Below are positions 37,921 to 48,842 of a stretch of 64,000 nt of DNA, piece by piece. Both the position numbers and the translations under genes were made by a program. The notes below the pieces were generated by a model. That model saw only the letters and a program-made list of their open reading frames with translations. It ran no database searches and was not told the origin of the DNA. Location of the stretch: NCBI GenBank assembly GCA_026168455.1, contig CM047430.1:74453006-74517005 (forward strand), in the 5' to 3' direction. This DNA is from Theocolax elegans (taxonomy: Eukaryota; Arthropoda; Insecta; Hymenoptera; Cerocephalidae). Numbering within the stretch: the stretch's first letter is position 1; each line of letters opens with the position of its first letter.

Positions 37921-37941
37921 TCAGGTATGGCATCCCCTTAA

Positions 37942-38935
37942 TAATAATAATGCGACGATGGATATTTTATCAATGCCTCCCATGCATTTTTTCCCTTTTT
38001 TACGATTTTAAAATCTCGTGCGGTTGAAAAGCTCATGTGCATGCGAATCTCGCACTTCCGTTGGCCGCGCATGCGCAGTAGCTGAAAACGGACTGTCAAT
38101 CAGACGATATTGCTTTTTTAATATTTTTGCGTTATACCGTTATTTTTTCGGAAAAGTGAGGGTGGTACAATTAAGTACGAAAAAGGTATAATTTTTTTGG
38201 GCGCCTACGTTGACGTAAAAGCGATTCTAAAACGAGTTACCGACCTTTCAATATTCCCATACTTTGGCATTTTTTTTCTCAAAAACTAAGAGGGTACAAT
38301 TAAAATTTCTTGCATTTTTGAACAGTACAATTAGAAATACAGCCGATAGCATTTTTTTTTTCATGAAATTCCATGGGTTGGTGGCCTGGGGTATTAGCTA
38401 CATCTTTTTTTTTCTCAAAGAATCGGAGGGTACAATTCGTAATTCCGAAAATTCTATTGATCCTGGTTAATGATGTGTCAATGGGTATTTTTTCCAACGC
38501 CTTCCGTGCATTTTTTCTTTGTTTGACACTTTGAAAACTCGCGCGGTGGAAAAGCCCGTGCTCATGCGTCTCTCGTACTTCCGGTGGCCGCGCATGCGCA
38601 GTAGCTGAGAACGGACTCTCCATATGACGGTATTGCTTTTTTTATATTTTACTGCTATACCGATGCTTTTTTCATGAAAGTGAGGGTGGTACAATTAAGT
38701 GCAAAAAAGGTACAATTTTTTTACACCCTAATTAGGACGAAGGAACGATTGTAAGGTGAGGTATCGGTGTTTTAATATTGCAATACTTTGTCATTTTTTT
38801 TCTCGAAAACGGTGGGGGTACAATTAAAATTTCTTGTTTTTTTAGAAAGTACAATTAAAAATACATCGGATAGCATTTTTTTTTTTATAAAATTCCGTAG
38901 GTCGGCGGGCTGGGGTAAGGGCGGTTGACAATACA
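37942..38935. repeat. Two tandem ~520-bp repeat units
   Basis: The segment from about 37950 recurs about 523 bp later (GCGCATGCGCAGTAGCTGA at 38067 and 38590; GAAAGTGAGGGTGGTACAATTAAG near 38151 and 38676; the T-run before ATTCCATGG or ATTCCGTAG near 38350 and 38880). The short motif GAGGGTACAATTA recurs several times within each unit. The second unit carries the uninterrupted version of the site where the TTAA insertion lies. Confidence 0.85.
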
Positions 38936-38954
38936 GTATAACTCTCCGTTAAAG

Positions 38955-39324
38955 CTCAACGAAGTCAGCGATAAACTTATGAATTTCGCTAAAAACAAAT
39001 ACACTTAATTGTGGAATCGTTTGCAGGATTTGTAAATGGAAAGTAAAAAATTGCGGGTGCCTTAGTTTTTTTGCAAAAAACTAAAAACTATTGAAGCAGC
39101 GGAAAAGTGGGGGTAGGGTATTTTTGCCGTTAAAAAAGCTTCATATTAATATGAGACCAATACCATTCGTTTGCAAATTAATTGCGGATTACGAATTCAA
39201 TGTCAATTGTACCTAATTTGCAATAATTATGCAAATAATAAATACTTATATATATGAGTCAATCGCGCCTTATAGGAGTCGGTCTGCGCATGACAGTTCG
39301 TTTCGCGTTCCGATTTTCTGGCAT
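38955..39324 (-). repeat. Left arm of a long inverted repeat
   Basis: Reverse complement of 41459-41827 with only scattered mismatches (roughly 94% by eye over 370 bp). It starts at CTCAACGAAGTCAGCG and ends near CGCGTTCCGATTTTCTG. A third, plus-orientation copy at 42704-43074 arose from the tandem duplication of the F-box locus. Confidence 0.9.
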
Positions 39325-41458
39325 AACCTAACTTTTATATTGTACTAAGATTTATATATCAGTGCCTTTTGGTTTATTAAACATCCGGACGATATTGTCG
39401 TTTTGCAATTAAATGTTTTTAAGTTTATAATAAAGAAGAATATAAGAGTACACCATAAACTTTTATTGGTTTAATCAAAATATTGAATAACTTAGTTTTT
39501 TTGTAATTAGAAATAATATATTCTATCACAATTCACAAATTATTTGACATGAATCCTCGGTCCCTGGGCAATTTAAAAGACCTCGGATACTGTTTTTGTA
39601 ATGTTTTGCCTTATTTTTCTTTGCAGATTTTCTTTTATTAATAAAGATTGGTAATTAAAATACATATTTGTTTGTATAACTAAGTAAATCATTATAATGC
39701 AGTTAATTATTAAAACATTATATAAAAAATGTATACTGAAGTTTTTATCAACTCCTCCAAATAAAGCCAATCTAAGTTTGCAGGCAAAAGAGGAGCTTCA
39801 TAGGAAAAGTTTTTACATATTAAAAATAGTTGTTTTATGCTTAAAATCTTTAAATTTTAAGAAATTAGGCTTAAATGTAGGTTACAATCTAATAATAATA
39901 TGATGTTAAAATCTAGTATATTCAGTTACAAAAATGTATTTGAACTCAGCAGCAATTACGCAAATTGATTTAGTCATAAGTATGGTAAAATTTTGATAAA
40001 GAAGACTGGAATCTGTTCTCTGTGCATACCATTAAAAAAAGCTTATATTTTGTTCTGAATAAAGAAATTTTTTAAAATATATTTTTTTTACTTTTTTCGT
40101 GTTATTTTTTTATAATATGAAATGAAAGTGTACATTTCAAAATCATACATGGTACATATCGACATGTGAAACTAATTTTCTTATCAACTTTCTTTCTTTT
40201 TAAATTTTATTTAATAATGAAATAGTAAGATATACTCAGCTATATTATAATAAAGATATATTATATAATGACTTTTTTTATACCAATAAATTATCTAATT
40301 ATTTACCATTTCATTTAAATTTAAAGTAAAAATCGGTCTGAAATTAGTAAAATTATGTACTCATTTTACAAAAATTTATAAATTTTAACAGTCAACATTT
40401 ACCTTTTTTACAGTTTTATTATGCATATTTCTTATATTAATATTTTACAAATATATTTTAAAATTTTTTGTACATTCATTAGATATACTCAAATACAACT
40501 TACATTTCATTTATTTCCTTGTAAAGAATTCACTACTTATAATTATCAAAAAATTTGATTAAAGTGAATATTTGTTTAATCATTAAGAAAAATTGTTAGT
40601 ACGGTAAAATCATAAAATATAGTTTAATATATGTACATTTAATAATTGGTACTAAAATAAACTAAATAATGTTTGTGGATAAAATTGAGAGCTAATTAAT
40701 TTATAAATAATTTTTTAAAACTAAAACTTTAAAATCTATATCTTAGTCGTTTAACATATGATATCCTGTTTGACTTGATCTAATATCCTAAAAATTAAAG
40801 TTCAGTAACTGCAGTTGCAAATTGATCACTGTAATTGAATGGTAAGAAATAATATATTTTGATTTAGATAATTTATTTAGTGTTGTTAATGTGATTATAC
40901 TGAAATTAAACAAGAAATTAAAATTGTGAGTACTTAATACTATCATTCGAACAGAGTTGCAGAAGTATCCGCTCACAATCTTGAGTCAGAGATTAAAAAA
41001 AGCTGTGTGTTAATGTTTTAATTTTATTTTAAGTGCATAATACAAAGTTTAGTTACACTATTGAAAAAAAAACAGAATAGCATGAATAAAAATCTTATTA
41101 ATTTATGTTATTAGTTCTCAAAAGTAATAAAAATAAGTTATATTATGTTAAAATATTGAATTTACTTAAGCCTGCTTTTGCAAACAGAAATAATAAATTA
41201 TTGCACTTTTGACATTTTAAAATCTTACTCTTGCAGCTACTAATTTTATAAATATTGGTCATTGTATCGATACTCTTGTTAAATAGATTAATCTAATATA
41301 TATTTAACAAGATCAGAGTGAATGATCTATTTTTTATTAAGTACAAAAAATGGTGCAGTTAATGAAGTATTTATTTTTTTATTTAACATTTGGAAGTACA
41401 ATGGAAGATAGATTATAGAGAGTTAAGCATAATCATAGTATCAAACTCTCTAGACCAT
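39325..41458. other. AT-rich loop between the inverted arms
   Basis: About 2.1 kb of AT-rich DNA with no supported protein or RNA gene; the small ORFs present look like chance. The arms and loop together could be a ~2.9-kb foldback-type or DNA-transposon derivative, but no target-site duplication was identified. Confidence 0.5.
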
Positions 41459-41827
41459 ATGTCAGAAAATCGGAACGCGAAACGAACTGTCATGCGCAGA
41501 CCGACTCTTATAAGGCGCGATTGACTCATGTATAAAAGTAATTATTATTTACATAATTATTTCAAATTAGGTACAATTGACATTGAATTCGTAATCCGCA
41601 ATTAATTTGCAAACGAATGGTATTGGTTTCATATTAATATGAAGCTTTTTAACGGCAAAAATACCCCACCCCACTTTTCCGCTGCTTCAATAGTTTTTAA
41701 TTTTTTGCAAAAAAACTAAGGCACCCGCAATTTTTTACTGTCCATTTACAAATCCTGCAAACGATTCCACAATTAACTGTATTTTTTTTTTAGCGAAATT
41801 TATAAGTTTATCGCTGACTTCGTTGAG
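41459..41827 (+). repeat. Right arm of the long inverted repeat
   Basis: Complementary to 38955-39324. It ends 91 bp before the first in-frame ATG of the F-box gene, so it probably supplies that gene's immediate upstream region or 5' UTR. Confidence 0.9.
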
Positions 41828-41917
41828 ATGTTTTAAGCAGTATTGCGAAACGACATTTCCCTAGCTATAGCGCTGGCACTGTTTTATCCTCACGGTTTAC
41901 AAACACCTGGGTTCAGG

Positions 41918-42531
41918 ATGCTAAACGATTATGTACTACTTAAAATATTCAGTTATTTAAAATTAGATGAAAAAGTAATTTTTCGAGCAGTGTGCCGAAG
42001 GTGGCGAGATGTTACACAATCGGCCACAAAATCGATTAAGTTTATCGACGCTTCAAAAAAAAACTGGAGTAGTTCATTCGACTCTGTTGGAAACGTGCTT
42101 ATCCTTAAAACAATTATGATGGATGTCGGTTCAAATATTCGAATTCTTAGCTTTTGGCACGATTGTGAAGATCATCTCTCCTTAGAGAGAGAAAACTTCG
42201 ACGTCATGGGTATCTCTCCAGTATGTGCAAATTGCAGTCATTTGCAGGAAATCAACATATGTAGCTACATTTTGTATGCAGATGATTTTCATTTAGGTAC
42301 GTATTTTCTCATCTAACTAAAACCAATTCAATCAGAGTACGTGGACTGGTTCGGACACCCTTACAATAAGAACAATAAAAAATCAATCTCTTTTCAATAT
42401 TAGTTTTCAATATTAACATAATAATTTTTCTTGCAGGGCTGCTGTTTAACCACAATAAATCATCATTGCGGCGAATTCAATTAAAATTTATTCATGGAGT
42501 TGGTGATTGTTTCGATACTCTTGTTAAATAG
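41918..42531 (+). pseudogene. F-box gene, truncated duplicate copy
   Basis: Exon 1 is 41918-42296 (donor TTTAG|GTACGT) and exon 2 starts at 42437 (acceptor TTTCTTGCAG|GG). Exon 1 is identical in protein to the complete copy downstream, including the F-box (LNDYVLLKIFSYLKLDEKVI...CRRWRDV). Exon 2 runs only to the duplication junction at 42512; the frame then enters duplicated upstream DNA and stops at TAG 42529-42531. It would give about 157 residues: the F-box plus a little of the next part. It could still be transcribed. Confidence 0.75.
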
Positions 42532-43164
42532 ATTAATCTAATATATATTTAACAAGATCAGAGTGAATGATCTATTTTTTATTAAGTACAAAAAATGGTG
42601 CAGTTAATGAAGTATTTATTTTTTTATTTAACATTTGGAAGTACAATGGAAGATAGATTATAGAGAGTTAAGCATAATCATAGTATCAAACTCTCTAGAC
42701 CATATGTCAGAAAATCGGAACGCGAAACGAACTGTCATGCGCAGACCGACTCTTATAAGGCGCGATTGACTCATGTATAAAAGTAATTATTATTTACATA
42801 ATTATTTCAAATTAGGTACAATTGACATTGAATTCGTAATCCGCAATTAATTTGCAAACGAATGGTATTGGTTTCATATTAATATGAAGCTTTTTTAACG
42901 GCAAAAATACCCCACCCCCACTTTTCCGCTGCTTCAATAGTTTTTAATTTTTTGCAAAAAAACTAAGGCACCCGCAATTTTTTACTGTCCATTTACAAAT
43001 CCTGCAAACGATTCCACAATTAACTGTATTTTTTTTTTAGCGAAATTTATAAGTTTATCGCTGACTTCGTTGAGATGTTTTAAGCAGTATTGCGAAACGA
43101 CATTTCCCTAGCTATAGCGCTGGCACTGTTTTATCCTCACGGTTTACAAACACCTGGGTTCAGG

Positions 43165-44120
43165 ATGCTAAACGATTATGTACTACTTAAAATATTCAGT
43201 TATTTAAAATTAGATGAAAAAGTAATTTTTCGAGCAGTGTGCCGAAGGTGGCGAGATGTTACACAATCGGCCACAAAATCGATTAAGTTTATCGACGCTT
43301 CAAAAAAAAACTGGAGTAGTTCATTCGACTCTGTTGGAAACGTGCTTATCCTTAAAACAATTATGATGGATGTCGGTTCAAATATTCGAATTCTTAGCTT
43401 TTGGCACGATTGTGAAGATCATCTCTCCTTAGAGAGAGAAAACTTCGACGTCATGGGTATCTCTCCAGTATGTGCAAATTGCAGTCATTTGCAGGAAATC
43501 AACATATGTAGCTACATTTTGTATGCAGATGATTTTCATTTAGGTACGTATTTTCTCATCTAACTAAAACCAATTCAATCAGAGTACGTGGACTGGTTCG
43601 GACACCCTTACAATAAGAACAATAAAAAATCAATCTCTTTTCAATATTAGTTTTCAATATTAACATAATAATTTTTCTTGCAGGGCTGCTGTTTAACCAC
43701 AATAAATCATCATTGCGGCGAATTCAATTAAAATTTATTCATGGAGTTGGTGATTGTTTTCACTTCATGAATCCTAAAATTTTAACTCACCTTGCAGTGG
43801 AAGAAAGTATAATTAGCAGCAAAGCGTTGTCAAATGTGTTACCGAAGATGAAGTCGTTGGTATCATTCTCCATTCAGGATTCACATTTTGATGATGACTG
43901 CAGCTTCCTTGCAGAGAAATTTTTAGGATTAACAAAACTGAGATATCTAAATGTCTACAGCTTTTTTGATGATGCTTTTGATAAGACAGGAGATTTTGTA
44001 AAGATTATAACTGCGATAATCAGAATTTTTAATATTGATTCATCAATAAAAGATAGGAATAACTGTTTGGAAATTTCGAATTATATTTGTATCGATGAAT
44101 TAGAAAATCGGAATTTGTAA
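43165..44120 (+). CDS. F-box protein, two exons
   Basis: F-box proteins bind Skp1 and bring substrates to SCF ubiquitin ligases; that is family knowledge, and the substrate is unknown here. Exon 1 is 43165-43543 (donor TTTAG|GTACGT), intron 43544-43683, acceptor TTTTTCTTGCAG, exon 2 43684-44120, total 271 codons. The F-box occupies about residues 2-40 (LNDYVLLKIFSYLKLDEK, VCRRWRDV). The rest is Leu-rich with LRR-like lines (LVSFSIQDSHFDDD, LTKLRYLNVYSFFDD), as in F-box/LRR proteins but short. I chose the ATG at 43165 because the F-box follows directly; the frame is open upstream to 43090 without a Met, so an upstream exon is possible. AATAAA signals lie at 44224 and 44261. More 3' exons cannot be excluded. 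Confidence 0.7.
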
Positions 44121-44593
44121 AATTAATTATTATTTTTCAGATCATACAATCAATTCATCATCGATTTCAATTATTTTTTAGATTTACTTATTAAAGCTTA
44201 ACTAATTAAATAGCGAAGATTTTAATAAATTCTTTTTATATTTTACATTATTTAGAAGAAAATAAATTTTTGAAGAAATCCTTACCGAATATAATCCACT
44301 AAATTGAGTTCAATTTAAAATTGACAAACTATGATGCATAGGTTGAGAGTTTATACTACTTTTCGAAATTAAATTAACCAGAGAAATATTCTTTATCAAA
44401 GTGTTATCTATGCAGTTATCAGGTAATCAGACTTAAATTACTGACTTTTTTGAGTATCTATATGACTCATAATGGCAAAAAATCATTATCAATTATCAGT
44501 CATTGATAATCTGTATAATATTAAAAAGTAAAAGGCATTATAGTTAATAAATTAAAACGTAGTTGTAAATTTTTTAGCTTTTTAAATACTTAC
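44121..44593. other. AT-rich spacer after the F-box gene
   Basis: Holds probable polyadenylation signals AATAAA near 44224 and 44261 for the F-box gene. Nothing else supported. Confidence 0.5.
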
Positions 44594-44705
44594 TGAAGTG
44601 GCGATGACATAGGAGAAACATCAGGATATACAACCAAGTGATTGTCACTCCACTCATAATTTACTTGTACTTTTGGAGTCGACACATTATTGATTGGACT
44701 ATGAT
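44594..44705 (-). CDS. Candidate internal exon of an unrecognised minus-strand gene
   Basis: On the minus strand an acceptor (ATTTATTTAG at 44706-44715) is followed by 112 nt and a strong donor CA|GTAAGTA (44593 downwards). One frame is open throughout and codes an ordinary, non-repetitive peptide (contains VQVNYEWSDNHLVVYPDV). The exon starts with two bases of a split codon, which matches the single base left over by the candidate exon at 52710-52830, giving an Asp codon at the junction. I do not recognise the protein. It may be a chance arrangement; neighbouring exons were not found. Confidence 0.35.
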
Positions 44706-44815
44706 CTAAATAAATTTAAAATGATTAGACGTATTATTGTATTAGATAATTTTTTATAGCTTTGTGTCTTATTTATGAGTGAAACAGAATAATAGTGGCA
44801 AGTATTTACTCTCAG

Positions 44816-44838
44816 CTCTCTCTCTCTCTCTCTCTGCA

Positions 44839-44877
<39 letters not shown>
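44816..44877. repeat. (CT)n and (ACT)n microsatellites
   Basis: A CT run to about 44835 followed by about 13 ACT trinucleotides to 44877. Confidence 0.95.
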
Positions 44878-44878
<1 letters not shown>

Positions 44879-44993
44879 GAGAAGTCACCATGTCAAAACT
44901 CATTGTATTAACTATTATTACTAATGTATATTCGACATTATAAATTATTATTATAAATATATCATTACCGAATGATATATTACCATAAAGCAC

Positions 44994-45163
44994 GTACACA
45001 CACCGTTAATTGAATCTTTGAATTTCCGGAAATGCCTATTTATTCGCGCCATCGTCCGCCGCGTATTAACAGCACTGCTAACCTCAGTTGTCACGCGACG
45101 GACGATGGCGCGAATAAATAGGCGTTTCCGGAAATTCAAAGTTTCAATTAACGGTGTGTGTAC
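44994..45163. repeat. 170-bp near-perfect palindrome (hairpin, 71-bp arms)
   Basis: Left arm 44994-45064 and right arm 45093-45163 are reverse complements with a handful of mismatches; the loop is 28 nt. The arms include TTTGAATTTCCGGAAATGCC and CGCGCCATCGTCCG, and are much richer in GC than the surroundings. It fits a short foldback/MITE-like element. No target-site duplication or superfamily-specific end was recognised. Confidence 0.9.
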
Positions 45164-46520
45164 CACAGGATATCTTATGTGACACTTACATATAGGTATT
45201 TAAAATGCTAGGTTATTTTATTTAACACATACATTTGTTTTACATTTATAATCTTTTTGTTAAAATTTTTTTTAATTTTATTTAAATAAATTAGAATTAC
45301 ATTATGTTGTTGCAGTAAGTTTTTAACTCAGTAAAGCTGAAATCAAGAGCATTCATGTAAATTTTATGAAAATTTAAAAGTTATGTTTGATTAATATATA
45401 GTGACAAATTAACTTTTTTACAGGTGAATGCACAAATTTCAGAACCATAATGTATTTCAATTAACGTAAATGCCTTTTTATTTAGATTTTTTTAAAACTA
45501 CTTACATCTTTGACGCAGGTTAGTATTTTTGGTCAATCAAAATTTACAGTTACAACTAAATACATGACTCAATTTCGAACTCTTTTTATCTACAGTAATT
45601 AACTAATTTATAGTGAAAAGCACCATAATTTACTCATTTTTTACCAAAAAAGTACATTAATTTTTTAGAGTCTCAAAATTCTTAATTAAAACAAAACTAC
45701 AATATACGTCAAACATTAAAAATTATTTTTTAGTTTATTTTTTAATTAATCGTATTTTTAAATATATTTAATAAATAAATTTATGTTTTCAACAGGGAAG
45801 GTTTATTAAAACTGAAGCTTGTCAATCAAAGGAGGTTACCCAATTGTTTTAGCTTAAAAAACTTTGACCTTAAATATTCTAACAGCTCATCTTGATTCGC
45901 AAATTTTCATACTTTTAAAGTAGAAGCAGAAACGAAAGATTAATATTAAAAGCATAAATATATCTTTTTAGCCTTTGCAAAGATATTTATTTTTTTATGA
46001 AGCATTAAATATGTTAATTTTTTTACTTTCAAATTTGAAGCTACTTGATTTTAAGCGATTAACAGTTAATACATAATAATCTTTTAACTTATTTGTTTGT
46101 TTGATTAGTAAAATAACAAATAATTTTAAACTAAATATATTTATAGTATTTTTTTTAAATTCTCAAATGTTATTAGAGAAGCGATTTGGTTTAATAAAAT
46201 ATATTGGTACTAAAAGTTTATTGGCTCATATGTAAAATCTTATTTTTAAAAATCTAAATGTTAAATTCACTACAACAGTTGTTTTTATGGATTTGATTAA
46301 AGAGTAAAAAACAGTAAGCTATAGCAAATTATGGTATAAACTAAAATGCAGCGGTACAAGACGCCTAGTAGTAGAACTTAATTTATTTATTAATTATGGA
46401 GATTAAGTAGAGATTCCAAAGGAAGGTGATGTATCAAGGATACAATATTAATATTAATAAGTTAATATAGACAAAATAATATAGTCTGATGAGGATGGAA
46501 AAGGTTAATGTAAATGTTTA
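45164..46520. other. AT-rich intergenic or intronic DNA
   Basis: About 1.36 kb of AT-rich sequence without a supported gene, RNA or repeat. If the two candidate minus-strand exons are real, this is intron. Confidence 0.5.
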
Positions 46521-48840
46521 CCCCGTTGAAAAAATCGAGGTGGATATCCAGCTCGATTTCGAGGTCGATTTCAAACTGGATTTCGAGCTGGATTCGACTC
46601 GATTTTGCCTCGATTTGAATCGATTTTTGGCCACGATTTGACTCGATTTTTAGCCTCGATTTCGAGCTGAATCCACCTCGATTGGAGACTCGATTTCAAG
46701 CTGTGGATCGGACTCGATTTCGAGCTCGATTGGCCTCGTTTTTGGGCTGTGGATCGGACTCGATTTTGAACTCGATTGGCCTCGATTTCGGGATGGATCG
46801 GACTCGATTTCGAGCTCGATTGGCCTCGATTTCGGGCTGTGGATCGGAATCGATTTGGAGCTAAATTGGCCTTGATTTCGACCTGGATCGGCATCGATTT
46901 CGAGCTGATTGGCCTCGATTTTGGGCTAAATCGTTCTTGATTTCGAGCTCAATTGGCCTCGATTTCGGGCTGTATATCGGACTCGATTTTGATCTCAATA
47001 GGCCACGATTTTGGGCTGGATCGACCTCGAATTCAAGCTGGAATGGCCACGATTTCGACCTGGATCGGCCTCGATTTCGAGATCGATTAGCATCGATTTC
47101 GGGCTTGATTTAGCACTCGATTAACCTCGATTTTGTGCAAAATGGGCGTTGATTTCGACCTCGACTGGTCTCAATTTGTGCTCTAATTGCTTAGATTTCA
47201 AGCTCGATTGGCCTTGACTTTGGGGTATGGATCGGACTCGATTTCGAGCTCGATTGGCCTCGATTTCGGGCTGTGGGTCGGACTCGATTACGAGCTCGAT
47301 TGGCCTCGATTTCGGTCTGTGGATCGGACTCGATTTCGAACTCGATTAGCCTCGATTTTGGGCTGGATCGACCTCGAATTCAAGCTGGATCGGCCTCGAT
47401 TTCGAGATCGATTAGCATCGATTTTGGGCTGTATATCGGACTCGATTTTGATCTCAATAGGCCACGATTTTGGGCTGGATCGACCTCGAATTCAAGCTGG
47501 AATGGTCACGATTTCGACCTGGATCGGCCTCGATTTCGAGATCGATTAGCATCGATTTCGGGCTTGATTTAGCACTCGATTAACCTCGATTTTGTGCAAA
47601 ATGGGCGTTGATTTCGACCTCGACTGGTTTCAATTTGTGCTTTAATTGCTTAGATTTCAAGCTCGATTGGCCTTGATTTCGGGGTATGGATCGGACTCGA
47701 TTTCGAGCTCGATTGGCCTCGATTTCGGGCTGTGGGTCGGACTCGATTTCGAACTCGATTGGCCTCGATTTCGGGCTGGATCGGCCTTGATTTCGAGCTC
47801 GATTGGCCTCGATTTCGGGCTGTGGATCGGACTCGATTTCGAGCTCGATTGGCCTCGATTTCGGGCTGGAGTCGCCTCGATTGGCCACGATTTCGGGCAG
47901 TGTATCGGACTCGATTTCGGGCTTGATTGGCCTCGATTTCGTGCTGTGGATCGGACTGGATTTCAGGCTGGATCGGACTTGATTTATAGATGGATCGGTC
48001 GCTCGAATTCAAGCTGGAATGACCTTGATTTCGACCTGGATCGGCCACGAATTCAAACTGGAATGGCCTTGATTTTGACCTGGATCGGCATCGATTTCGA
48101 GCTGATTGGCCTCGATTTTGGGCTAAATCGTTCTTGATTTCGAGCTCGATTGGCCTCGATTTCGGGCTGTATATCGGACTCGATTTTGATCTCAATAGGC
48201 CACGATTTTGGGCTGGATCGACCTCGAATTCAAGCTGGAATGGCCACGATTTCGACCTGGATCGGCCTCGATTTCGAGATCGATTAGCATTGATTTCGGG
48301 CTTGATTTAACGCTCGATTAACCTCGATTTTGTGCAAAATGGGCGTTGATTTCGACGTCGACTGGTCTCAATTTGTGCTCTAATTGCTTAGATTTCAAGC
48401 TAGATAGGCCTCGATTTCGGGCTCGATCGGTTTCAATCGGGGTCTCGATCGAGGACTCGATAGATCTCGAGCCTTCGGCCTTGATTTCGGGCTCGATTGG
48501 CCTCGATTTTGGGATCGATTGGCCCTGATTGGCAACTTGATTACCAGCTCGATGGCCTCGATCGGGAACTCGATTTCCAGCTTGATGACCTTGATAACTC
48601 GATTTCAGCTTGATGACCTTGATCGAGGACTTAATTGGCGACTCGATAAGTCTCGATGTTGGGCTCGGTCGGCCTCGATTTTAAATCTCGATCGGCCTCG
48701 CTTTTGCGCTCAATTGGCCTTGACGAACTGGGTCGGTCTCAATCGTTGCTTCATTTTGGGATCAATTTGGCGTTCTATTGGCCTCGATTGTGGACTTGAT
48801 TTCGAATACGGGCTCGATTGGCGTCGATTTCAACCTGGAT
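46521..48840 (+). repeat. Left subterminal minisatellite array (about 22 bp unit)
   Basis: About 100 imperfect copies of a 20-24-bp unit of type CCTCGATTTCGAGCTCGATTGG, alternating with ..GGGCTGTGGATCGG. Longer blocks are duplicated inside: the stretch around GTGCAAAATGGGCGTT occurs at 47135, 47594 and 48332. Frames are open over long distances (Asp/Arg/Ser-rich, such as LDFELDWPRFRA) but this follows from the repeat and is not evidence for a gene. The array runs right up to the transposase homology at about 48843. Confidence 0.92.
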
Positions 48841-48842
48841 TC

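Larger units (their letters stand above)
30384..37937. mobile_element. 7.55-kb TTAA-flanked insertion with 14-bp inverted ends
   Basis: The left end GGGGATGCCATACC follows TTAA (30380-30383); the right end GGTATGGCATCCCC precedes TTAA (37938-37941). Ends are perfect inverted repeats over 14 bp, 18 bp with the TTAA. TTAA duplications are typical of piggyBac and Kolobok transposons; the G-rich end is not the CCC start of classical piggyBac, so I leave the superfamily open. There is no transposase. The inside is a minisatellite, a 276-bp satellite with decayed edges, and a nested solo LTR. The host sequence either side joins into one ~520-bp repeat unit, which supports a single insertion. Confidence 0.72.
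41268..43759 (+). repeat. Near-identical 1.25-kb tandem duplication across the F-box locus
   Basis: Unit 1 is 41268-42512 (1245 bp), unit 2 is 42513-43759 (1247 bp). The only differences I found are one extra base in each of two homopolymers of unit 2 (GAAGCTTTTTT and CCCACCCCCAC). Junction sequences share the microhomology ATTGT (ATTGTAT|CGATACTC at the left, ATTGTTT|CGATACTC at the middle). Each unit holds an inverted-repeat arm, exon 1, the intron and the first ~70 bp of exon 2 of the F-box gene. Confidence 0.93.

Noticed and set aside
39553..39650. Short ORF starting at ATGAATCCTCGG in the inverted-repeat loop
   Set aside because: About 30 codons, no splice context or homology I recognise.
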